64,000 nt of DNA. It comes from Gamsiella multidivaricata. Taxonomy: Eukaryota; Mortierellomycota; Mortierellomycetes; Mortierellales; Mortierellaceae. Positions within the stretch are counted from its first letter, which is position 1; each line of letters opens with the position of its first letter. The stretch covers positions 62,001 through 126,000 of the forward strand of contig NW_026251796.1 of assembly GCF_025024155.1 (NCBI RefSeq), given 5' to 3'. This document shows positions 35,030 through 45,099 of this stretch, piece after piece. The notes below the pieces were generated by a model. It saw only the letters and a program-made list of their open reading frames with translations, was not told where the DNA came from and ran no database searches. Both the position numbers and the translations under genes were made by a program.

Positions 35030-36115
35030 ATCAAATCTTCTCGTTGTTTGAACCGCGTCGTTTGCGTTTCTTATTATTGTTGTTATTATCGATGCCAGCT
35101 CCTCCCAGACGTACAAGCGTACCAAAGGCTGCATTGTCCAAGCCGTGGCTTGGACTGACAGCCGGCCAAAGCTATCTAATGACAGTTAACAAGCGACTCC
35201 GACTAAACTAGTGTAAAATGAAGGAGAGAACACTAATGGTAGACATTCCGAGTCGTATGGTCTCTAATACCTGCCAGGTCCGATGAACTCTCTCCTGGTC
35301 GAGGTCACGGGCCAGCAGCCACTTTACCCTGGAAGTGTCCCACGAGATGGACACCCGCTCTTCTCCTCGCTGTTGTATCCAACTTCTCCTGGAGTCGCGG
35401 CCTCACAAAGCCCTGGACCGCTTCTCCGGGACGTATCCTAGCCTCCTTTTTTTGCGCAAAGGTATTCAGACCTCTTCCAGTCGTCATATGCCGCTCTTTC
35501 TACGATTCCTCCTGTCCAAAATACTCGAATTGTTCTACAAAACATCCAGCCAGATAGCTGCGATACTCTTCGTTGTTTTCAGGAGCAGCGCCCAATCTGT
35601 CGTCATGGACCCTAGGGTCAGTCCGTGATATATAACTATCGTGGTCTAGAGTCTCCAAGTACGGCCTCCCTTTCCTAGCTGTCTGCTTTCTCTTCCCCCT
35701 CGTAGACAGCCTACCTTCTGCTTCGCTCTCCTTATTGCGCTGTTCTCCTAGTAACCTAATCCAGTCGTCATGCAACGTATCTGTCCATTCATTCCGTCCC
35801 TCAAATCCAACATAGGCTCCACTAGGGACATACACGTTTCATGGAGAGAAAGTCGGTTCTGTACATGTGAACTGTCGACCGTTCCAGCTTGTCTCTTCCA
35901 GGTTGCTCAACCGCTTTTTTTTTATTGACGCCCCCCCTAAATCTAGACGCGATCACATGACCCAAAAAGTGCTCCGCATTAAAGTGCCCCACTGCATAGT
36001 TGCCGGAGAAGGCGATCTCCATCAGCCTTTCCTCCCTCTTACATAGCTCCTTCTCACACAACCCGCCTTCCATCGTTCGCCTGTTGTGTACCCACAGTCT
36101 CCCTCTCATATTCAC
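35030..36115 (-). pseudogene. Broken minus-strand reading frames, family unknown
   Basis: Successive open stretches on the minus strand (36115-35822, 35835-35500, 35487-35305, about 35170-35030) lie in changing frames. Some have protein-like composition; the last ends with a basic nuclear-signal-like tail, NNNNKKRKRRGSNNEKI, before a stop. I could not assign a family or find introns that join them cleanly. A decayed gene is my reading; several unrelated chance ORFs is the alternative. Confidence 0.25.
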
Positions 36116-36266
36116 GCGCTCGGCGTATTTTTGATTTTGATCGATCTCGTTCCCTTCTGCTCAACAATTCACACCTCTACACCACGCAGTCGCGTCACTG
36201 TCCGCCTCGTATTTTCCCGCTCCCCCCTTGAACTCGAACTTCTTCCCCCCAAGAACACAAAGTGAA

Positions 36267-39200
36267 ATGAGCTCCAGCAGGAGAAACTCAAAGCAGATCT
36301 CGCCAGAGGAGGAGTTGAGCATGCAGGTAATAAGAGCGGAATCCACTGTTTTTTGTTCTCGCCCTCTCGTTCCCTTGTCTCGGCTGTTTTCATAACAAGA
36401 CGATAGCTGTGAAAGAGAGCGTGCAGGAGGGAACCTAGGCAGTCTAGTTCAAACAGACAGACAGAGATCGTTTCCCGCCACGAAAACGCGTTAAGCGAAA
36501 CAAGGAGGGAGGTGCTTGTGGAGCGATGAGACATGCCTGAGCAGAAGGCACTCCACATTAACACCTCAGCCCACTCTGACAATAAATCTAAGCGGGATTC
36601 ATTTATGAAGACAAAGGAGGAATTCAAAGAGGAATCAACAGACGAGATTTGATCAGGGCTGAGAAGCTGCCTGAACCTTCTGTGTGGGAGGATCAGGCGG
36701 TTTTGATCACGGATTGCGATTCGGGGCCTGCATAACTCCTTCCTTTGTTCCTGTGCGCGTTTTCTCTTTTATTTTGCTTGCAGACGGCTAATACGTTCTT
36801 TTTCTCGCCATGCCGTTGATAGACGGTCAAGAGTCCTGAACCTCCCAAGCTCAAGCTGAAGCTGAAGCAGCCTGAGCAGCAGAGTCTCTCTGAGAGTGGT
36901 ACGTATTGTGCGCAATTGGTACCCGCTTGTATGAATAACACACATTCATTGGCTCTTCCAGGACCTAACATGTACATCTTTCGGTGCTATTTTGCCTTAT
37001 CAGATGTGAAGAAGATGTTTCTCGCCGTTGAGGAGAACGATGTCAAAGCAATGAAGCCATACCTCACGCAAAAGAATATGAATCCTGACACACTCTTCGA
37101 GACGAATATCTTTGACGAGAACACGTTTACGTGGTCCGCACTTCATGCAGCGGCCTACTATGGATCGAAGCAAATTATCAACCTGCTGATGGAGCATGGC
37201 GCAAACGTGGAGCTAGAGGATACCTGGTACAGGGGCAGGCCCTTGGCCTGGGCAGCATTTGGAGGTAAGAACAACAATTCTTTTCCTCCCGACCTTCGTT
37301 TGCGATATAAAAAAATAGAGGACAAAGACTTACATGACATGTTTATAATGATAAATAGGGCATTTGGAAGTTGCGAAGCTGCTGATGGAGAAATACGGAG
37401 CGGATAAGAAGGCGACTAATGAACATGGTCAAGTTGCATTGGAGCTCGTGTATGAGCTGACGCCCGAGTGGCAGAGTGTTTTTGGCGAGGTAGGCCGTAA
37501 TGCTGCATCTGATTTTGAAAGAATACTCCTGAAGTGCAATTAGAGAGGCCATTGCTAACTAGGTGTCCTCATCTCCGCATACGATTTCATTCGCTCGTTG
37601 GTAATAGGGCGCTTCAAACGGATCAAGATCCTCAAGACCATCCAAGATGAAGAAGAGCGCAGAGGACAAGGAGCATGGCAAAGGACATTCGAAGGATGGC
37701 AAAGGGAGTAAAGACGGAAAGGAAGGCAAGGAGGGCAAGGAGGGCAGGAACACGGTTACTATCCCTGCAAGCCCTTTGATTGGCGCCTTCACGGAACTTT
37801 ACAAACTCATCTTGAACCATAAGGACAAAACGTAATCTTGGCGGAGGTTATTCATTTTATCACAATTTCATACGCATGCGTTTTGTGCCTTGACTGGAGC
37901 TAATTGTCGTTCGCTATACAAATTCATAGGGGTCGGGAACTCGCAGACATTTTTTTAGCACTACCGTCCAAAGAAGAATACCCAGAATACTATGAGATCA
38001 TCAAGTCGCCCATGTCTCTTCAGCTTGTCCTTGTAAGTCGCGCATTGCTTTGCAAAACGAAAGACCAGTTGTTGAATGGACCATGAACTTCGCGATTGAC
38101 CTTGTTCTAAATCTATCGTCCGCATAGGCGAGGATAAAGTCAGGGCACTACAAGAACGTGGAAGATTTCGACAGAGAGTTTCAGCTCATTTTTGAAAATG
38201 CACTCATTTTCAACGAGGACACATCACGGATCAACAAGGACGCCAGAGTCTTACTGAAGCTGTTCAACACTCGCAAGAAGGACGTTTATACCTCGTATAG
38301 ACTTATTCATAACTCCAAGACTGCTGGTGACAAGGTTCGATCTCGAGGTCTTTGCACTGACCATGATTCTGTCAACTATTCTTGCACCTAATGTTGCTAT
38401 GTTCTATGCATCCTGTGATTAGAGTGACCGGGAAGTAGTGAAATCCCATACGAAAGGTGGTGTCAACTACGTTGTGGGAGAGTTTGTACAACTAAGTGAC
38501 CCTCACAAGACTATTATGCTCATTGAACGTCTCGAGGTTGACTCAAGGTAAGTGGAAACTACGGAATTGTTGCTGGAAAGCGCCCTTTTTGAGTTTTATG
38601 CCTGGCTGAGGACATTACTGACGCCCTTATTTATTTCTACACAATGCTTATCATTCGTAGGAAGAATCGCTACATCGCAGGGTCAAAGTTCCTTCGACCA
38701 GAGCAAACCCTCCAGGTTCCAGGGCAAGTATTTTACGAAAAGGAGGTACTCAAGACCTCAGGAGAATGGGAATTTGATTTTGCACTTGTCGACCATAAGG
38801 TCTATGTTCAGGCTCACAAGGACTATGTTCGTGGGCTAGTCCTGAACTTCGATCCCAAGGACGTGTACGTTTGCGAGAACCGATACTCAGAGACCGGAAA
38901 ATCCGCCTTCTTGATCAAGGACTGGAAGAGGGTCTATACGATCGACCCGCTGCCAACACCAGTGAAGCCATATCCCTCGACACTCAAACTTCCAAAATTC
39001 CCGGTAAAGAGTCTCGTCACCCCAGATTCACCAGCAGACACCGTCGGGCAGTTCAATGGAAGGCGCGCCTCCTCGACAGCACATCATGATGCTTCCAAGA
39101 GGAACAAGCGGCCACGGTCATCGACAAGACCCAAACCAGCAAAACGCAAGAGTCTGAGTACCGGTAACAGCGATGATGCTGAGGAAGACGAAGAGGAAGA

Positions 39201-40304
39201 CGAGGATGAAGAGGTTGATGTTGACGGTGTCACTTCTCCTGATCCACAGAGGCGTCGCTCCAGCCAGTTGCAACGACAACAGACGCTCCAGGTGCAGCAG
39301 AACCATCAGCAACAGCAACAGCAACAGCAACAACAACAGCAACAGCAGCAGTTCCAGTCGCCACATATGCAGCAGCAGCAGCAGCAGCAACACCAACTTC
39401 AACAGCAGCAGCAGTTTGCCCAGCAACATCGATCTAGGAGAGTATCTTCTCAGATGAACGCTCCCAACGCTCTGCTCCAGCAGCAGCAGCAGCAACAGCA
39501 GCTACTAATGCATCAGCAGCAACAGCAGCAGCAACACTTATTCCAGCAACAACAGGCAATCCAATACCAACAATTGCATTCTCATCTCCCGCATCCACAT
39601 CAACCACCCATGCCTCAGAGCCCCAACAACTCGCAGTCGATGGGCTCGCCTGGTTCCCCTGGTCGGATGCAGATACAGATGCAGATGCCAACATCTGTGG
39701 CCGACCCAAGGACAGGAATGATGATGCAGATTTCTCAACAGCCGTATATCCCTGCAGAAGTATCCGCAGTATACGACCCCAACGTCGGACCTAGGAAAGG
39801 TACGCTTATTTCATTTATGCATCGATTCTTTGACACTGTCTAGCGACATTCTACCGGACACACATTAATCCACGTATTTTGATATGCAAATACTTGGTTG
39901 ATATAGGCTATGCGATGTTGCAGTCTATCTCTGTGGATGCTGAGGACAGGTCGTTCATGATGAGCTTGAGCACAGACACGTTCGCACACAGCATTGCAAT
40001 TAACCATCAGGTGTCGACCATCACTGTGGTACCGCTCTTGGCGCCGCAACTGGCGTCTATTCAGCAGCAGGTCGGTCTGTCTGTGTTTCAAAATGGGAGG
40101 AAGCTGCAGCCAACGGGACTCGTGGCGCAACCATCATCCCCTTCGATCGGACATCATGCGTATACGATCCAGTTGATCTCTGGACAGAATACGATCGACG
40201 TATGGATCAGCGCTCAGGTTGGAGGACTCTTCCAGGGGGGCATGCCAGGCGGCAAGCTGGAGACACAGCAGTTTTATCTGTTTATTCAGCGCAATAGCGT
40301 TTAA
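36267..40304 (+). CDS. Ankyrin-bromodomain-BAH protein with polyglutamine tract (RSC/SWI-SNF remodeller subunit type)
   Basis: Ten exons: 36267..36326, 36823..36898, 37004..37264, 37359..37489, 37608..37831, 37930..38032, 38128..38334, 38423..38547, 38661..39799 and 39907..40304, giving 907 residues. Ankyrin repeats at about 50-150 (WSALHAAAYYGSKQIINLLM, RPLAWAAFGGHLEVAKLLME); bromodomain about 200-340 (ELADIFLALPSKEEYPEYYE, IKSPMSL, FENALIFNEDTS); BAH about 355-490 (VNYVVGEFVQLSD, RNRYIAG-like region, KDYVRGLVLNFDPKDVYVCE). A Gln-rich stretch covers about 605-705. The last 130 residues form a compact beta-rich C-terminal domain (ISGQNTIDVW-like). Bromodomain plus BAH is the hallmark of yeast Rsc1/Rsc2 and polybromo; acetyl-lysine and nucleosome binding in the nucleus is inferred. 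Ankyrin repeats at the N-terminus are not part of Rsc1/2. Confidence 0.85.
39300..39580 (+). repeat. CAG/CAA tract encoding polyglutamine
   Basis: Interrupted runs of CAG and CAA codons in exon 9 of the bromodomain-BAH gene, in several blocks separated by short non-Gln segments. Mixed CAA/CAG codons indicate selection for Gln or old expansion rather than a recent pure-CAG slippage event. Confidence 0.9.
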
Positions 40305-40519
40305 TTTTTTTTTTCGTCCGAGCAAAGGAGGGACGGAAGGATCGAAGAGGGACCAAGAAAGAAGCAATAATAATGCAGCCATGGCATAGAAGCTCATGAA
40401 ATAAAAAGAAACAGAAAGACAAAATAGGCGACTTGATCTATGTAAGAGAATCATGTCTGGATGCATCACGTGAAATGATCAATTTTTGCTCGATATGAGA
40501 GGTGGCGGGGCTGCAGTGA

Positions 40520-40553
40520 GTAGCTCTCTCTTTCGATCCAGTCTTTAATCACC
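40520..40553 (+). promoter_or_regulatory. Pyrimidine-rich leader of the eL38 gene
   Basis: A CT-rich stretch (TAGCTCTCTCTTTCGATCC) immediately precedes the start codon at 40554. Pyrimidine-rich leaders are common at fungal ribosomal-protein genes. Exact transcription start unknown. Confidence 0.35.
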
Positions 40554-41954
40554 ATGGTATATTCAGCTCAATGGATGCGTCCGGTGCCATGTCCATCGAT
40601 CCATCGATCGATTACACACACATATATCGACAAAGCACCACTACTCGTCTTTTTGATCGCCAATTACTTCAAGAAACGCCAATTTGAATGTTCATCGACA
40701 CTAGCATCATCACTTGAAACACAATGGAATCAGCGCAGGATTCATGATGGCACTTTGATCTTTGCCGATGCATCACCAGACAATGGGACTGGGCACAAAG
40801 GAGTAATACGAGCCTCGGCAGTATCAATTCGCCTCGACTCGTTCGTCACACAACAGAGTTTTGCAAGCCAGACTAAGAACTTTTTCACGACTCTGTGATG
40901 CCCGAGGGACTTGACAAGGATCAGCAGCTACAAACTTCAGCTCTTTTCAGGAGACAAAACTTTACGACAGCCGGAAATATGCAAAAGGCAGCATGAGCAA
41001 ACTTTGGCTGGACAGGATCTCTATTCGACCAACTTTCCGGTCTCTCTCGACATCCAACTCAATTCATCATACCCCTCCTGGAAAGCCTTCATGTCAGCGT
41101 TCGAATCTAACACCGGAACGTTTCTTGGTTTACTCTCTCTTTAGCCTAAGCAAGTTCAAGACATCAAGCAGTTCCTCGAGATTGCCCGCAGAAAGGACGC
41201 CAAGTGTATGTATTCATAACTCTGTTTCAACACCCAGGACAGCCATTCCCGACCACAACGCTTGTTTTTTGGCCCTTTGTACCAACACGAGCACAACCGG
41301 GATATCAGGGATGCACGCTCCTGGAAGTGTGTCAGATCTTGGAACTTCGCCGACGAACAGCAAATGTGAAACCGCTTTCTCGCGTTAAGCTGACAGGATA
41401 CGACGTTATTATAGTCTATTGGCGGCATCTTCGTACTCTTGGACTGCATGATAGTTATCAACTGAGCAGCTCCAACGCTTTTACCTTGCCACAGAACATC
41501 ATTCCTCGCACTAAAAGGACAGGAGAAGGGCAACTTGCGACCGCGTGTAAAGTTCTTACGGATCAGCATATGACCGCTCGGATCTATACTGCAACAATAC
41601 CCCTAGCAGCATCTACATGGCGCAGATTAACTCTCCCTACAAGTCGCAAGACGAAAGAGTCAAATGTTTATCAAGAAAAAGATTCTCACCGCTCATTTGG
41701 TTTCAAATAGCCGGCCGCATCAAGAAGAACGGCAGCCAGACCAAGTTCAAGGTCCGTTGCTCCCGCTACTTGTACACTCTCGTCATCAACGATGCCGCCA
41801 AGGCCGAGAAGCTCAAGCAGTCTCTTCCCCCCAGTAAGTCCTCGTCTCTTTTTTAAATTTAGAATTCAGCATCTAGATTCGTTATTAACCACCAATTTTC
41901 CTTGTTTTTACCGTCATTGTCATAGCTCTCTTGATCGAGAACATCAAGAACTAA
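40554..41954 (+). CDS. RPL38: 60S ribosomal protein eL38
   Basis: Exons 40554..40556, 41145..41205, 41711..41833 and 41926..41954, giving 71 residues. The protein reads [20 protein letters not shown], then [29 protein letters not shown] and [17 protein letters not shown], a clear eL38. Exon 1 appears to be the ATG alone, followed by donor GTATAT; this is inferred because exon 2 starts CCT AAG (Pro-Lys), the usual second and third residues, right after the acceptor, and 40554 is the well-placed ATG|GT upstream. Introns 1 and 2 are 588 and 505 bp, far longer than others here; such introns of ribosomal-protein genes often host snoRNAs, but I could not identify box C/D or H/ACA elements with confidence. 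Confidence 0.88.
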
Positions 41955-42171
41955 GCTTGTGTAATTTGACCACAACTGCTTTGGGATCTGATTTTTTTGT
42001 CCTCTGAGAATAAAAAATCATGGTTTTTTTACTGCCGTCGCTTGAATGAACGCTTTATTCGTTTTTGTGATGTTATAACTCAAGAGTTTTGGGGAGGAGA
42101 TGATTATGCTGGCAAAGACACGACTGTGGTTGCTCCAGTGTTCTGGAGTATCATCTGTTCTTCGATTCGTT

Positions 42172-45099
42172 TCATTGATGCTGTTTTGGGAACGAACGAA
42201 AGGCAAGGTCGCGATAGAGCTTGTCTACATCAAGGACGCTCTTGCCGCCGGATCTTCCAAAGAAGCCTCCTAGGCTGGGTGAGGATGGCACCATCGACAG
42301 GCCTGCAATGTAGTAGCGTCTAGAAATATAGCCTGATCCGGAGGATGTCCGGTTTGAAGACTCAGAAGACGAGGGTACAGAGCTCGAAGAACTGCTGGGC
42401 GAGGGTGAAGTCACGGCTCTGAGCTGCTCAGGTCTGGTCCTTGCCGTTTTGATGGCGATGGTTGTCATGCTATCAATTCTGCTGGCTGCATTATCCTCAC
42501 GAAGCGTTACATTCTCGAATGATAGCAACATAGTTGGCATATCAGAGCTTCGTTCGAGCTTTGACTGGGTCGCCACTTCGATCCTTTCGTCAGGATCTAT
42601 GGTTTCACCCACCTCCTTCGATGCCGACATGGAAAATTCTTGTCGAATCAGTTGTAAAAGTTCTTCCAGCTTCTCTGTTCTCGATTTCCAGTCGCCTTGG
42701 CAGAAGGGCTGGCCGGGCTGCCTTGCCAAGGTTGCGGACGAAACTGAGGCGTGCATGGCCTCCGATTCTACTCCCATGACCGATAATGATGCTTGCTCAG
42801 AAGACTCTAGTGGTCCATCAGAGATACCGAGCGCCAAAATGCTATCCTCAGTATCACTCTCCGTCTCTAAATAATGCTTCATGGCTGAAGAGGAGGATTT
42901 CAATGCCGATGCCTGAAGATCAGCCCAATCTAGAATACGACTGAGGATCAATTCAAGTCGTTGATTGTGTTGTGTTAGGTTAGTACCGTGCATAGTAACA
43001 CCATGGATGGCCCTGTCAGGTTCGTCGCCATGATTCTCTTGTTGCTGCACCGCACCGGCGTCTGAGGCTAGTGCTCGTCCGCTACTGTCTATCTCCTGAT
43101 CTACGTTACGATCAACTGCCTGGTCAGAGAAGGTTTTTATGGTATCCATATCCTCCTGTGCTCGTGGGTTCTCCATGCACATTAGCTCTGCCAGCCTCGT
43201 CTGCAACTCCCTCTTCTCCCCTGCCAGGATCTCAACGCCCTTGACGCACTCCTCCAAGAACGTATCCGCCTTGAACTTTCGCCATATAAACACCTCCTGA
43301 CTTCTGTAGGTATCTAATTCCGGCCCATCCTTTCCCTGACCATTCCTCCCTAGTTTCGTACTACCACTGAGGGCTGACAAAGTAGAATGCGCAGATCCGG
43401 TACTCCTCCTATGTTCGTGGTCACTAAGGTATGTCCTATTACCGTTGTCTATCGAGACGTTGCTGCTATGAGCACTAATGTTTTTGACTGTTGCCGGGTT
43501 GATGGTGGTAAGATCCATCATTAGTTCGCGTTCCTGTGTTTCTTGCTGAGTCCTCAAGGCATTCACCAAGTCCTCCATCACCTCCCCTACAGCGCGTTCA
43601 CACTGCACCCACTCTTCCGCAATACTTGGGACCTTCAGGAGCTGAATTGTCTGAGCTAATGGCTGCATCACACGCGACAGCTCAGCTCTCGTCTCCACGA
43701 TGTTCAAGAACCACCGTTCCAGCATCGAGAGACTGGCTTCGAGTAAGGACGCGATTTCCTGCTCAACCTGAGCGCGCACAAAGCGTTCTCGACACGAATC
43801 GGTCGTCAGGGTTTCGATATCGACTGCTTGAGCACTAATAATCGTGATAAGGGACTGGATCAAGGATTCGCGAGATTCCAGAAGGTTTCGGTGCTCTTGA
43901 ACTGTGCCACGCAAAAACTCGATCTCAAATTGGGAAACTGCAAGCGCGTTAGATTGCTTCTTTTGGATGCTTTCGAATAGAGACATGTAGCCCATGCTCT
44001 GCAGGACGGTTAGAAGTAACAGAAAGAAAGTGTTAAATACATGGAAATAGATGGCAACAATAAAATTCGTAGTTTCTTTCGTGACACATACAGAATCCTT
44101 CTCGGAGCGAAGGTGGTGCCTAAGATCCTGCAGTTCTATATTCATGGCCATATTTTCGTCCTGCAGCTTTTCATATAATATCTTCTGCATATCAGGTATT
44201 TCCCATGTCCTTGGCGGCAGCGGCTGTTGGGTCGTGTTCTGGCCTCCTTTTCCCCCTTGATCTTGGTTCTTATCCGTCTCCTGAAAAACCTTGATTTTGG
44301 CCCCGTTGTTGTCCTTAACTCCCTGACTAGATGGCCACTCATGAACGCTCAGAATATCGTCTGCGATGGATATAGGGATGGAGACATTTCTCCTCAAGGG
44401 GGATGTACCTTCTCACTTCTTCGTATTGATGCCAATACTACTCCTGTTCTTGCGATGTCCTACCCTCCAAAGCGACGTGAATGAAGATCGTACAGAGGCG
44501 GGTAAAGCAGGTGGCTGTGCAGGTGTGTTTGTCGACTCTGATACCGTCCCTGTGTGTGCTGATGCCGCTCCATAGGCGGTTGCGACAGCATAAATCGATT
44601 TGTACTGCAGTAGCTCCTTTTGCAATGCGCCATGCTCCTACTCCAACGCTTTCCTCGACCCATTTTCCAGATTAAGTTTTGACTGGAGCCCTGCCACCTG
44701 CTGAACCAATGCCTCTCGTTCTGGGTGATGGTCAACGTGTTTTTTTCTAAAGAGTAAGAGGAACAAGATGTGTTAAAAAACACAGTTGGTCTGTGCGAAC
44801 AACCACAACACACATTGTTCTCTTAATCATGATCCTTACATTAATATGTCCATACGAGTCCTCAGTTTATTAGCGGCAGTCTCCTGCGTCAGTTTAAGCT
44901 TAGTCTGGAGAGCCGAATAGTCTGATCGGAGTGCCTGTAATTCGCGATAGTGTGGATCTGTGATAGGTCTAGAGAGTACTGAGAGTGTAGCACAGGTGGA
45001 TGTGGAGCCAACGCTGGATCTTCGTTCCTGCGTGGAAGCCGATGTGTTGTCGAGCGTGGGGTCCATGTTAGTAGCACAGGGAAGATGCATGATGTTCAT
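42172..45099 (-). CDS. Coiled-coil protein of unknown function, interrupted by an in-frame TAG
   Basis: Exons on the minus strand: 45099..44840, 44746 to about 44463, about 44392 to 44092, and 43998..42172; roughly 900 residues. No family recognised. Helical, Leu/Glu/Gln-rich segments suggest coiled coils (YRELQALRSDYSALQTKLKL, LVQQVAGLQSKLNLENG, EHGALQKELLQYKSIYA, ILYEKLQDENMAMNIELQDL, RELQTRLAELMCME). The C-terminus is Ser-rich and ends in VLDVDKLYRDLAFRSFP. Two problems: an in-frame TAG at 44640-44638 sits between KALE and EHGAL within a continuous heptad pattern, and the exon 2/exon 3 junction has no acceptor that keeps frame with the obvious GTAGGA donor. So it may be a pseudogene, a damaged allele, or need an unseen intron. 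Scaffold or cytoskeletal role cannot be inferred further. Confidence 0.55.

Larger units (their letters stand above)
31071..36266. other. Gene-poor 5-kb region with decayed coding fragments
   Basis: No intact gene is supported. It holds fragments listed separately: a 54-codon signal-peptide ORF (31597), a minus-strand 128-codon ORF (32639-32253), a Sel1-like fragment (33626-33405), a multicopper-oxidase relic (about 33870-34640) and broken minus-strand frames (36115-35030). Frames shift and stop often, in contrast to both flanks, as expected for an accessory or decaying tract. I recognised no transposase, reverse transcriptase, long terminal repeats or terminal inverted repeats. Confidence 0.55.

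Noticed and set aside
41204..41710. 168-codon ORF within eL38 intron 2
   Set aside because: Lies inside the intron required to join DAK to SGRIKKNG and has no recognisable motif.
44460..44813. 117-codon ORF free of stops opposite in frame to the coiled-coil exon 2
   Set aside because: Considered as the true frame that avoids the TAG, but its sequence (Cys/Arg/Ser mixture) lacks the heptad pattern and does not join exon 1 in phase.
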